Source: Tetrapyrgos nigripes
Taxonomy: Eukaryota; Basidiomycota; Agaricomycetes; Agaricales; Campanellaceae
DNA length: 64,000 nucleotides
NCBI GenBank assembly: GCA_013368315.1
Contig: JAACJM010000003.1
Coordinates: 62,001-126,000 of the forward strand
Direction of reading: 5' to 3'
Every line of letters starts with the position of its first letter. Positions within the stretch are counted from its first letter, which is position 1. Below are positions 1 through 10,057 of this stretch, piece after piece. The translations under genes and the position numbers were made by a program. The notes below the pieces were generated by a model, which saw nothing but the letters and a program-made list of their open reading frames with translations, was not told the DNA's origin and ran no database searches.

Positions 1-15
1 GAACTCTTTGTCCAG

Positions 16-1972
16 GTGAACGAGCTCTCGAGCAGCTCAATTACTCTTTGATCAAAAACCGTGCATGGTCTGTCTCGTTTTGGCACATCTCCACAGCCTC
101 TTTTCCTCATCCTCTCTCTTCAGCCGGATCATGTGGTCTCAGCGTGACCCTGCCCTGCGTAAGACTGGTCAGGGCAATATTTTCATCAAGAACCTCGATG
201 AGCAAATTGATAACAAGGTACTGGGCGTGTTTGAACCCTGCAACGATTTTTTAAATAACAATTTCGCTTGGCAGGCTCTACACGATACTTTTGCCGCTTT
301 TGGCAACGTCCTCTCCTGCAAAGTCGCTACAGATGAGCACGATCGCTCCAAGGGATACGGTTTCGTTCATTATGAAACTGATGAAGCTGCCGAAAATGCT
401 ATCAAGGCTGTGAACGGGATGCTTTTGAATGACAAGAAGGTCTATGTTGGACACCACATCTCTCGCAAGGTTAGTCAAGTTTTTGCCTCGTTTCATGAAT
501 GTGCGCTGATTTTTTGACGTAGGAACGTCAATCTAAGATCGAGGAGATGAAGTCCCAATACACCAATCTCTATGTCAAGAATCTCGACCCTGAGATGTCG
601 CAGGAAGAGTTTGAGAAACTCTTTGGGGAATTCGGCAACGTTACTTCCGCTATCGTTCAGACGGATGAGGAAGGCAACAGCAAAGGCTTTGGGTTTGTCA
701 ATTTCGAGACCCATGACGAAGCTCAGCTCGCCGTCGACGCTCTCCATGACAAAGAGATCAACGGCCGCAAGCTGTTCGTCTCTCGTGCCCAGAAGAAAGC
801 GGAGCGCGAGGAAGAACTTCGCAAGTCGTACGAGCAGGCCAAAATGGAGAAGCTCAGCAAATACCAAGGTGTCAACCTGTACATTAAGAACTTGGAAGAC
901 GATTTCGACGACGACAAACTCCGCGCCGAGTTTGAGCCTTTCGGCACTATCACCAGCTGCAAGGTCATGCGAGACGACAAGGGAACTTCCAAAGGATTTG
1001 GCTTTGTATGCTTTTCTTCTCCCGATGAGGCCACCAAGGCCGTCGCAGAGATGAACAACAAGATGATTGGTACGAAACCCCTCTATGTCTCCCTTGCCCA
1101 GCGTCGCGAAGTGCGTAGGCAGCAGCTCGAGAGCCAGATTGCCCAGCGCAACCAGATTCGTATGCAGCAAGCCGCTGCTGCTGGAATGCCTGGAGGCTAT
1201 CTCAACGGTCCCATGTACTATCCTCCTGGACCTGGCTTCCCTCCTCAAGGCCGTGGCATGATGGGTTACGGTCAGCCCGGCATGATGCCCCCTCGCCCTC
1301 GCTACGGTCCCAACAACGGTCAAGTCGGCGGCATGCCCATACCTCCTTACGGTCAGCCTCCTCAAGGCTACGGTATGCCTGGTTACCCCGGCGGTGGACG
1401 TGGGGCACCTCGCCCTCCCAACCAGAACCGTGGACCTGGATCCTCTCCTACTATGCCCAACGCTCCGATCCCCAGGGCTAACGGTGCTGGACCAGCCAAC
1501 GGTACTCCCAGAGGTCCTGGTCAGGTTGGTAACCGTCCTCCTACTGGACCAGCTCAAGGTCGTCCTCAGCCCGCCCAACCGGGATACAAAGTTAACCCTC
1601 AGACTCGTAATGCTCCTCCTGCCGGTGCTCCCGCGTCTGGCACTCCTATCCCCGATTTGCCTGCTGTCAACACTGCTGCTCTCGCCAACGCCAATTCAGT
1701 GGAGCAGAAGCAGATGTTGGGTGAAGTCATTTACATGAGGATCGCTCCGTACGTATTTGTCATGCAGTTATTGTCATATCTTGAGAGCTGACTCGTTTTT
1801 TATTTCCAGCCAACAACCCGAGCTCGCTGGTAAGATCACCGGTATGCTTCTCGAGATGGACAACAACGAGTTGGTGCAACTTTTGGAGGCTCCCGATGCC
1901 ATGAACGCCAAGGTCATGGAGGCCCTCACCGTCCTTCAGGAATACACTCCTAAGGAAGAGCAGCAGCAGTAG
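16..1972 (+). CDS. PAB1: Polyadenylate-binding protein, 5' end outside the window
   Basis: Cytoplasmic poly(A)-binding protein, which coats mRNA tails and links them to translation initiation and deadenylation. Exons that I place at 16-67, 124-217, 275-469, 523-1748 and 1810-1972 join in frame. The window opens inside an intron; the first exon encodes the end of RRM1 (ALEQLNY). RRM2 follows with RNP1 [11 protein letters not shown]3 with KGFGFVNF (about 680-710) and RRM4 with KGFGFVCF (about 990-1015). A Pro/Gly/Met-rich linker covers about 1190-1690, and the C-terminal MLLE/PABC domain ends the protein ([19 protein letters not shown]). Only RRM1 and the N-terminus are missing. The last intron (1749-1809) splits the MLLE domain. 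An antisense open frame of 361 codons across this gene is a shadow of its codon bias. Confidence 0.97.
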
Positions 1973-2802
1973 ATGCTTCGCCTTCGATGACACTGTGCAC
2001 CCACCCCCCTCCTCCCCCCTTATTGATGCTCTTTTATGTCTGGATTGGTCATGAACAATCTGTCCGTTCGTTTCTGATGTACATTACACGTTGATCATCT
2101 GTGACCCCGAGTCTTACTCATGTCGGTTGCTTTCACGAAAAGTTTGTTAGGTTTGGTGTCGTTCCTTTGTGGTACTTACTTAGGAACAGAGATGATTACA
2201 ACTGCTGCTTGAAAAAATGTGTAGGAAGAAGCAAGCAAAGAAATGTATAATGTACTAAATATAAAGTTTGAACTTTAAACTTTAATTTAAGGTTACTTAC
2301 GGTCAAACTGCCCTCTCGACCCTACATTGTGCAATCCATATAGCGGCGACCTTCGTAAGCTGTTCGCCCGTTTGTGAACTTCTATGCAAATGCCGAAGGC
2401 GGGCAAGTGGAACACCTGCAAGAGGGATGTTCAGTTCCACTAGTGACTTATGGCAAGCTTTCCAGAGTCCCCCTGTGGTTCTGGCGACTATTATATGGCA
2501 GCGAAACTGTTTAGAAGGTATTCAAGCAAACTGATATGCACTGAGGAACACCTTGGCCTTTACGGATTGTAAAGTCGCAAGCAAACGTCTTATGTAAATT
2601 ATTTTACATAAAAAAAACACAGAGATACAGCAATACACCCAAAATACCCAAACTTAACTTTAAGATTCGAAAGTACATAAGGTTGATGTGATTGATGATA
2701 ATACAGGGTATAAATAGCATTCCATTAGGGATATGCGTGTATGGAGGTCCTATCAGCAGAGATGATCAGAAGAGTTCGATATCAAAGCCTGTAAATTTCA
2801 AC
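1973..2802. other. Intergenic region between PAB1 and the F-box gene (3' ends face each other)
   Basis: No coding potential seen over 830 bp. The left part is a pyrimidine-rich 3'-UTR-like stretch after the PAB1 stop. An AT-rich palindromic patch lies around 2260-2295, and A-runs lie around 2600-2640. I see no tRNA cloverleaf or mobile element. Confidence 0.5.
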
Positions 2803-4821
2803 TCACCTATCGTACCTCTCATTTTCAGTAACAATCACCTCATCTACTCGCTTGTTAAGCCACGACAACACATCAGGTCCCAACGACGCAGATTCATACA
2901 ACTCTAAACTCTTAAGCCTTACAGGCGTCACGCCATTGACCGCTGTACTTTGACCCACTGGATTCCTCGCATCAACTGTTTGAACAAGCTTACCCACACC
3001 TTCTGTGTGAGCATGACATTGTTTCAAGCCCAACTCGAGAAGATTAGGACATAACCATCCGTTACCACCGGTAGGCACAGCTCCAGCTCCGGCAGCAGCG
3101 GCCCCAGTCATCAGGTCATCGTCAGGAACACTAAGGGCACTCAAGAGAGCATCCATGGGTGTCCCCCCCACGCGTAGGCTCTCGAGCTGAGGAAGATCAC
3201 TGAGAACTGTCCAAGACATGATGACGCCTCCGCCACCGTAGTACAAGGATGACATGCTAGTTGGACTGGAAGAAGAGGACGAAGCGACGGCGGATGACCA
3301 AGGATGGCTTTTGTTGGCGTTGCTCACTCGACGACCACAGCCGTAGCCATAAGCCACCGAGAGATGTTTGAGGGTGCCAACAGGACCCGTGCGAGTGATC
3401 AGTGCAGTTATCGTTTCCTCTATTGGGTCACGGGCTTCGATATCGAGATTGAGTTCTTCTAAATTGGGAAGAACGAGGGCATCGACGAGCTGCGTGAGAA
3501 GATGGTGTCCCCCAATACTCAATTCTTTGAGGTTGGGTAGATTCAGAGGGGAAAGAGGGAGGATGGCTGCTGTGACGTTTTGGAAATGGAATGAGACACA
3601 TTCTAGGGTGTCACGGTTGGTGTTGAGGATGTAGAGAATTCGATCGAGGGAGAGGTGACTGCTAGGAAGGGAGCGAAGGTTAATGGTGTGAAGATTAGCG
3701 TGGAACATGGGTGAAGACCATTTGAAGGGCACGTGTTGAAGGGTGAGGCATTGGAGATGAGTGAGGTTTGGAGTAGGATTAGATGATGAGCTCGCAAAAC
3801 TGAGGTTTGGGAGCCATGGCCATTCTTGATTATACATGGGCTCGGCGGAAGAAACCTCGAATTCACGAAGGAGCGGTGCATCGCCAGTGATAGACTTGAG
3901 AGCCGAGATGGACTGGAACTGTTTCTGGTAGCGGAACACGAAACGTTCCCATCTGTGCATTTGCTCTACAAGGTAGAAGATGGCGATATGACCCCAGTGA
4001 GTACCGCTTCTGGGGCCGTTGGCATCTGGTTTAGTGGATCGTTCACGAGGAGCGGGTGAGGGGATAGAATGGCCCCACATGTCGTGGACCAGAGAACCTC
4101 CGGAGCCTATAGGGACCACAAGCGGTGTGTGCGCCGGGGGAAGGGTGGGATGAGGAATGACATAGTGAGCGATGGGACCGGGAGCAGCGGGCTGAGGCCA
4201 TGACGAAGCATAGAAGACGGCGGCTGGGGTTGGTGATGACGAGCGTCGACGTCTGCTTCTATGAGAAGGAATAACGTCGGCTGATGACTTGGACACGCGG
4301 AGAAAGATCTCGATGTCGAGAGGAGCGTTGGAACCGGATCTCTCGAGCCAAAGACGGATAGTGTCCGGAGATGAGTGTTGAGTCGTGATTAGTCGAATCT
4401 GGATGGCTGTTAGGGTATATAAGTCAAGAAGTATGCTGGAAGTACTTGCCTTTGTCCAGAGTTTGGGGACACTAAGCGCTAGTCTTCGCCAGCTAGCGCA
4501 TGTGGAAGCAAGGACCCAGCAAGCACAGGGGTTGTCCTCGAAACAGAAGATGAAGACGGCCCTAAGTAGCTCTGAAGGAAGTCTACGAATGGGTGCAAGA
4601 TAAGATCTGGTATGGAGGATCTTTTGTTCGATGTTGGCTCTGTCGTCTCGCATTTGATTTATGGTAGCCTGAGCCTCGCGGACGATGTCTGCGAGGGAGG
4701 CCTCTGCGTCGTGGATGTCATTGTCGAGGGCGGTTCGGGTGGTGAGGGACTGGGAAAGGGAATGTCGAGCATGGACAAGGCTGCTCTCGGTCGGGGGGTC
4801 TGATGTGCAGAAGTCAAGCAT
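2803..4821 (-). CDS. F-box / leucine-rich-repeat-like protein
   Basis: Predicted 672-residue substrate adaptor of an SCF ubiquitin ligase. The start chosen is the ATG at 4821 (MLDFCTSDPP) because the open frame upstream of it is hydrophobic and falls within the space next to TOA2. Residues about 25-75 look like a coiled coil (ALDNDIHDAEASLADIV and on). An F-box-like segment follows (LPSELLRAVFIFCF) and then the CRRW/LWLERSG-type region seen in the large agaricomycete F-box families. The remainder has irregular leucine-rich repeats (LPNLKELSIGG, LPNLEELNLDI, LPQLESLRVGG). The frame is uninterrupted. The stop codon overlaps a good-looking splice donor (GTGAGT near 2805), so a short 3' exon cannot be excluded. 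The substrate cannot be inferred. Confidence 0.8.
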   Translation of the reverse strand: MLDFCTSDPPTESSLVHARHSLSQSLTTRTALDNDIHDAEASLADIVREAQATINQMRDDRANIEQKILHTRSYLAPIRRLPSELLRAVFIFCFEDNPCACWVLASTCASWRRLALSVPKLWTKASTSSILLDLYTLTAIQIRLITTQHSSPDTIRLWLERSGSNAPLDIEIFLRVSKSSADVIPSHRSRRRRSSSPTPAAVFYASSWPQPAAPGPIAHYVIPHPTLPPAHTPLVVPIGSGGSLVHDMWGHSIPSPAPRERSTKPDANGPRSGTHWGHIAIFYLVEQMHRWERFVFRYQKQFQSISALKSITGDAPLLREFEVSSAEPMYNQEWPWLPNLSFASSSSNPTPNLTHLQCLTLQHVPFKWSSPMFHANLHTINLRSLPSSHLSLDRILYILNTNRDTLECVSFHFQNVTAAILPLSPLNLPNLKELSIGGHHLLTQLVDALVLPNLEELNLDIEARDPIEETITALITRTGPVGTLKHLSVAYGYGCGRRVSNANKSHPWSSAVASSSSSSPTSMSSLYYGGGGVIMSWTVLSDLPQLESLRVGGTPMDALLSALSVPDDDLMTGAAAAGAGAVPTGGNGWLCPNLLELGLKQCHAHTEGVGKLVQTVDARNPVGQSTAVNGVTPVRLKSLELYESASLGPDVLSWLNKRVDEVIVTENERYDR

Positions 4822-4884
4822 CGTGTCACAAACAGTCACAGACAGTGCCAGTAGTATTATATACACGCTATTAGATACAGTCGT

Positions 4885-5321
4885 CTACTTTTTGCCTGCT
4901 TCAATGGCTTCTCCATTCTTGCAGGCAATGATCTTTATACGCGGTGTCGCTACCATCTCGTTGCCCTCCATCTTGAAGGACGCATTCTTTACAATGAACG
5001 TCCACACATCGTCGCACAGACGGTAGGTGTGGAGGTGACCCTGTAGCTGGTCAGCTCGGCATCACGACAGACAGCAAGGAGCGCACTTTAAGGGTGGTCT
5101 TCGTCTTGACCTGCTTGACCATGACGTCTGCGAGGGATTTGTCAAACTGCTGGAGGACTTTCATGGCGAGCTGAGGGGTGATTGAGCCACTGGTGATGAG
5201 CTCGTCCAGCGAATCTGTCAGGGCCATGCCGATAGAAGAACCACGGTAGAATTCGTAGTACCTAGGAAACGGATAAGGGTTTGCAGTCAACGCTGACTCG
5301 AGGAACCTACGCAGACGCCAT
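4885..5321 (-). CDS. TOA2: Transcription initiation factor IIA gamma subunit
   Basis: Small subunit of TFIIA, which stabilises TBP on promoters. Exons 5311-5321, 5087-5261 and 4885-5040 join to 113 codons. The tiny first exon supplies Met-Ala-Ser-Ala, giving [13 protein letters not shown], which is the classical TFIIA-gamma start. Then come the N-terminal four-helix part ([28 protein letters not shown]) and the C-terminal beta-barrel part ([25 protein letters not shown]). Length matches the family (about 105-120). The stop is 63 bp from the F-box start on the same strand. The 5' end abuts the divergent Ser/Thr-rich gene within tens of bases. Confidence 0.96.
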
Positions 5322-5342
5322 AACAGTGAAGAGAAGTGCTAG

Positions 5343-6775
5343 ATCACGTGCACCTACTACCTTTTCTGCTTCATCACACTGGCTTCCATAACAGACGACG
5401 TACTTCCAGACACGTCTACTGCCGACGATGGCGATACTAACGTGAACCAGAGCAGTCCAACTGACGCAGACGCTAGTGCGACTGATGTCACCGGCTCTCC
5501 TTCAGATACCCCAGATTCTTCTTCGGATCCCCCGTCTACAGACAACCCCACACCTCCACCATCCAGTTCTACCACCACCAGTTCCACAACTAGTTCTACT
5601 GACACTTCCACGACCACTTCAGACACATCTACTTCCACTACCACTTCCGATACCTCCACTTCCACACGTACTTCCAGGTCAAGCACTTCCACCTCTATAT
5701 CGCCTACTTCTACATCAACTACTTCTACCTCAACAACCTCGGACTCTACATCAGAGTCTACATCAGAGTCTACATCAGAGTCTACTTCAGAGTCTACTTC
5801 ATCAACTACTTCGTCGTCGTCGTCGTCATCCTCGTCTCCGTCGCTCACTGACGCGACCGCTTCATTTACGACACTTACTTTCACTTCAAATGGCGTCCCT
5901 ATTACAGTATGTATTCTCCTATCATCATCCAACTTTTTTTCTCATTTCATCAGACTACATCCCAATTAACCTTGGCCACTTCTCAAAGTGATCGCGACAG
6001 CAGCAGCGTAAACCGCACCGCGCTGATCGGAGGAGTCACTGCAGGCGCTGTCGTCTTGCTATGTATTATCCTCGGCGTACTCTTCTTTTGGAAGCGCCGA
6101 CAAAACCAACGTCGTGGTTTCTTCGAGCAGCTCGCTCGCGGTCGCCGAGAGAACCAAGGCGCTGGTGCAGTGGGCCTCCTTGATTCCGAATTTGACGATG
6201 ATGACTTTCCTATGCGACGCTATAGGGATGAAGTTGCCGTAGCCACACCACGGTCAATAAGCACAGTCTCTACCTACCCTCCACCAAATCCCGTGGCTGC
6301 TGCGTCTACCACTTCTCTCCAAAATTCCCCTGCTCCCTCACTATTTCGTGCTCGTGCATCCGACTCTGGCTCCATCTTCCATGAGGGTGTTTGGCCTCCA
6401 CCTAGTGAGGGCAGCCGCATGGTTGACCCTCTCGCTAGCAACGTTGATCTGAGCCATATCATCGACGATGTCATGGGTCCTGCACACGACCCCAGTACCG
6501 CCAACAACAGTCTGTCCACCACCAGCAGCTCGCTCTACAACGATCCTTTCCGAGATAGATCGAGGGAAGGTGGCTCGTCCAACTCGGTTTATTTTGACCG
6601 TGCCCATTCACGGGAGAACTCCGCGGGTAGCTTGTCAAGCAGTGCCACCCATACTGCTGCGGTCAAAAAACACAGCCCATTGGCTAACCTGAGCGCTCAG
6701 GAGAACCCTCCTTCAGCTGCGAAGAACTGGTTAGAACGGACTCCGAAGCGGGTTAGCTTTGAGCAACCTCCGTGA
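5343..6775 (+). CDS. Ser/Thr-rich single-pass membrane protein (start unresolved)
   Basis: A mucin-like surface protein. Exons about 5343-5906 and 5954-6775 join in frame (intron 5907-5953). The first coding stretch visible is hydrophobic (CTYYLFCFITLAS at about 5349-5387) and looks like the core of a signal peptide, but it has no ATG, so the true first exon must lie upstream, overlapping the 5' region of the divergent TOA2 gene, or be non-canonical. Next comes a roughly 150-residue Ser/Thr-rich ectodomain, with four near-identical 12-bp units (SEST repeats, about 5746-5800), then one transmembrane helix (ALIGGVTAGAVVLLCIILGV) followed by a KRR stop-transfer signal. The cytoplasmic tail of about 230 residues is disordered and Ser/Pro-rich. 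The architecture resembles fungal wall-stress sensors, but no WSC cysteine domain is present. Function unknown. Confidence 0.75.
5746..5800 (+). repeat. 12-bp coding minisatellite (about four units)
   Basis: Four consecutive units of the type acatcagagtct (the last with a single change) encode Ser-Glu-Ser-Thr repeats in the Ser/Thr-rich ectodomain. The unit keeps the frame, so copy-number change would alter ectodomain length without disrupting the protein. Confidence 0.8.
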
Positions 6776-7818
6776 TCACTGATGTATCAGTCAGTGTAAT
6801 AATGACACGATAATGATCCCTCTACGACACACCTCATTACTATTTCACTTCATTATATCCCTTATCGAAATCAGTCATACATGTACTGATTGATGGACCT
6901 TTGCACACTGCTTTTTGCTGGGCGGTCTTACGTGCTTTGTCACTGTGGCTGCGAGGATTTTCATTTCTGGACAGTACTGTACATATCTTTATTATTTCAT
7001 CGCTGTATCTCCTCGCACTTAAGTACTGTCCTGGACTTGTCGCATTAATCACTTAGGTAAAATAAAGTCCTATAGTGCTGAGCTGCGTTACACCGGATCT
7101 TTCTTTAAGAACCGCCTTTCGACTCCAAGCTTCTCGTCGAGATCTTCTGGGAAGTCTCCCACAAGACCGGATTGAGACCGGGCCGTTTTTTGTTTTAAAA
7201 AGGCTTGCGCTGATCTTCTTTAATTTGTCACTTAGTGTCCGAGAGAAACGCTCTGAGTCTAGACGCGGTATATACAGTGAAAGACAAAAATGATGCCACC
7301 CCCGTGACCAGTTCGAATCACCGCGAACGGCGATGCATATTTGGAGCATGGAAAAATCTGACGTATACAGTAGAACATCTCAAAATGCGTAAGAGTTATT
7401 GCATAATGCATGGATTTGGGGCGATTCAAGGGCGAATTGGCCAGTTCGTGTCCCAAAAAATCGCCCTAAATCCTATGCATTATGCAATAACTCTTATGCA
7501 TTTTGAGATGTTCTACTGCTATATGTTTTCGCTCGTCCGAGATTTTTCAAAGCGGAAGTGCTTCCCCACAGATCTAGATTTTGTGTCGATCACCATCCCA
7601 TCGCTTCTTCGAGATAGACGACTATCTCAATTTATGAGCTATATTAAATCCCGTAAATTCCAGTGCCCTACGTATAACCTCTATAAAGACCAAAAAAGTA
7701 TTCTGTAAAGACCCATTTGAGTCATGGCGCCACATCATAAAAACACCACCTAATAACCCTTCAGAACTTCAGAGGTAAGTAAATAGAGGGATAGATTGGT
7801 GACTCCAACAACTCTGGA
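6776..7818. other. Non-coding stretch between the Ser/Thr-rich gene and the methyltransferase
   Basis: About 1 kb without a convincing gene. Small open frames here have no family features and cross the foldback element at about 7368-7518. A GC/T patch near 7165-7190 (accgg-ttgaga-ccgg then a T-run) resembles short segments in the centre of the two other foldback elements of this window (near 8262 and 61883). Confidence 0.5.
7368..7518. repeat. Foldback (MITE-like) element A
   Basis: Two inverted arms of about 59 bp (7368-7426 and 7459-7518) pair almost perfectly around a 32-bp loop. The arm starts cagtagaacatctcaaaatg, and the right arm ends with its reverse complement. Outside the arms, weaker inverted similarity continues (aaaaatctgacg on the left, its imperfect complement on the right), so the full element may be about 200 bp. 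It has no open frame of its own and is a likely non-autonomous DNA transposon relic. Confidence 0.8.
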
Positions 7819-9714
7819 TCAAGATCTCAATTCCAGCTTCTTCGAAGCATGAACGATATGTACCCGAACAGACAAATTGACCGCGGGGTGATACAAGTCC
7901 TTCTGAGCGTTCTCGATCATTGTCTGCACTTGCCGTTCTCCTAGCCCGGCGGAAAGAAACATGGGCCGAACAGCAGGGAGAAGCAGATCATAATCCATCC
8001 ATTGGAGCTGGCCTACCGTGAGGAGATTTTGGTCTGGAAACATAGAATGAAAACAAAGATGAAGTCAGAAATGAAAACAATTTTTTTTTTTCAAGTCACC
8101 ATCCGAACAAGCAGAAAATGAAAACAGGTGCAAGTCCCGCCGACTCCGACTCGGACAATTAGCACCTTGGGCGGCGTTGCATATTTCCAAAGATCTCTGT
8201 GCAAACTTAAATTTCGGATTTTTCAGTGCCATTTTTGCTCTCCCGGGTCTACTCCATATGGGACCGATTTGAGGCCGAACAGCCATATGGAGTAGCTCCG
8301 GCGCCGAGCATAAATTCGTCATTTATGTTTGTCCAAAAGATCTTTCCAATATGCATTGCCGCCCAAGGTGTAGGTTTCCAGAGGCAAAGAAAGGTAAAAA
8401 GTCACGCGTATGACACACCTGTTGGCCAGAAGCCGACAGGGATATTCCCGTCCCTTTGGATGATATCCTCAAAACTGCCGATAGAGAGGAGCATCTCTGC
8501 TATTCGTTCGGGTACAGTAATGTCTATCTCCAGTCGAGTTAGACAGGCGCGGTAGGTCTCCCAGAACGAGTACCAATTGTCTGCATTCCCAATTTCGATG
8601 GGGTGGCCCCCACCACCATTCGGTGCATTTGAAGTTGAGCTGGTGGCATCTGTACTGAGTCTGAGACGTTCCCCGTCTACATAAGGGTGCAAAGATGGCT
8701 CGACAAGCAGCACGAGACCACCTGGACGGAGAAGTCGCGCGATCTCGCGAATCATTCTAGGATAGTCGCTAATCTGGAATAGCAAAACCATGAAGGTGTG
8801 AACTGGAACCTGTCGAAGGAGATGAAAGCACAGACTCACCCCGGTGTGCATTGACCTAGCATGGATTAAGTCAAAGTAGCTGTCTGGATAAGGAATGGAT
8901 CCTTGATTGACGTCACAGAGCTCAAATCTGAAACGAGAACCAATAGTCGTTAAATTTTGCATGGGACAAGAGAGAGCGCCTTACGTGCAATTGGGTGGTA
9001 CGTTCCTAGTTGAAAAACAAGCGATGGTTAGAAAACATGAAACAGTAAGAGAACAGTGAGCATTCAGTTTCATCGGCAAAATTGAAGCCCAGCTCCTCAC
9101 CTCGGCTGGAGAGGCGCTAGGTCTATTCCGATCACTTCAGCTCGAGGAAACTCGTCAGCCATACTGATTGCCCTACTTTGATGATTAGTGAGCTTTTGTT
9201 AGCTTGATATTGGATACTTACCAAAGGCCAGCTCCAGTACCAAGATCGAGCACTGAAAGTGGTGGCAACAAAAGAGTTGTTAGACTGCCATAACTCGAAG
9301 GAGGAAAATTCCTAAAAAAAATCGCTAACCTCTTCTATGTTGACCAAACTGCAAAGCCTCTTTCACAGGCCCTATGTAGGTTGTCAAACAATCGATGGTT
9401 AGACAGCAGGAAACATTGAGAGAAAAATAGTGGCTCCTCCCTATGTAGTTTCTGTTGTTGAAAACAAACTGCATCATCCTATGGTGCAGTTCCGAGCGCT
9501 GTTAGTGGACCGACACTCAGATTTTCAAAGCTTTTACCAAGACACCAACGTGTTAAGACAAAATATTCACCTTGACCTCGTCTTGATCCGCGGGAAGACA
9601 GTACAAGTGGTTCAGATTATTTGTTTTCCGCCCGTACAAGCAGCGAAAAAATTGAGAGGCATCTTCCCCGACATAGGAGACCTCGCCAGCAGAATGAGAC
9701 AAGTCAAGAGACAT
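7819..9714 (-). CDS. Class I SAM-dependent methyltransferase (agaricomycete family)
   Basis: Predicted small-molecule methyltransferase. Nine exons (9571-9714, 9441-9498, 9330-9371, 9222-9252, 9101-9172, 8985-9005, 8840-8927, 8419-8773, 7819-8033) sum to 342 codons including stop. The start at 9714 gives MSLDLSHSAGEVSY. The SAM-binding motif I is VLDLGTGAGLW (residues about 82-92), motif II is VIGIDLAP, and the motif-IV region is YFDLIHARSMHTG, followed by ARLLRPGGLVLLVEPS. The C-terminal part ends with DQNLLTVGQLQWMDYDLLLP and IVHASKKLELRS. Two oddities: the intron 9372-9440 has a GG donor (or is a 23-codon in-frame insert), and the last intron (8034-8418, 385 nt) is far longer than its neighbours because it carries foldback element B. 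The substrate is unknown. I see no biosynthetic cluster around it. Confidence 0.85.
8163..8370. repeat. Foldback (MITE-like) element B inside a methyltransferase intron
   Basis: Imperfect inverted repeat of about 208 bp. The outer arms begin caccttgggcggcgttgcat (from 8163) and end with the complement gcccaaggtg (to 8370). An inner perfect 13-bp pair lies at 8249-8261 (ctactccatatgg) and 8283-8295. The element lies wholly inside intron 8034-8418. No open frame is present. Confidence 0.85.
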
Positions 9715-10057
9715 GCGAAGGGGAAGGAGATCAACCGAGATAGCATAACAGCGCGCAAACCTCAAGGGCCTTGTCGCATTCGAGACTTTTGACAAAATCA
9801 CTTGCAGCATGACATGTCACGTCTCCGCTATTTCTGGCCAAAGTTGCCGTCAATGGAAATGGTCATACAAATTGCGTACTTACCGAAACTTCTTCAGAAC
9901 GGGATTTGTGAGGCCTAGACCTGTGCGAAGCACTGGGCTTCCAGCTTTGAGCTGCACGCCTAATATATCAAACTTATCACACAAGGATCTTGTAGAGAAT
10001 CTTGATGGAGATTTCAATGAGAAGGTCCGCTCAGAGGACAGGTTTCATGATTCAGAT
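9715..10057. other. Intergenic region upstream of the methyltransferase, downstream of SPT8
   Basis: About 340 bp without a supported gene. It must contain the methyltransferase promoter and the SPT8 3' UTR. The small plus-strand open frames here lack any recognisable domain. Confidence 0.4.

Noticed and set aside
493..1578. 361-codon open frame antisense to PAB1
   Set aside because: It lies exactly opposite a strongly conserved gene with biased codons, has Arg/Thr/Val-rich low-complexity composition and no family features. It is a shadow frame.
4407..4449. Candidate 43-nt GC-AG intron in the F-box gene (gcaagt ... ctaacag, minus strand)
   Set aside because: Removing 43 nt shifts the frame and meets a stop within a few codons, while the unspliced frame continues with good F-box-family sequence. 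It is kept as coding.
5357..5932. 191-codon Asp/Val/Glu-rich frame antisense to the Ser/Thr-rich gene
   Set aside because: Its composition is the mirror of the Ser/Thr repeats on the plus strand. The plus strand has a signal-like segment, a transmembrane helix and an intron that fits.
7235..7708. 157-codon plus-strand frame across foldback element A
   Set aside because: It reads through both inverted arms, giving mirrored peptide pieces, and has no homologous features. It is a by-product of the palindrome.
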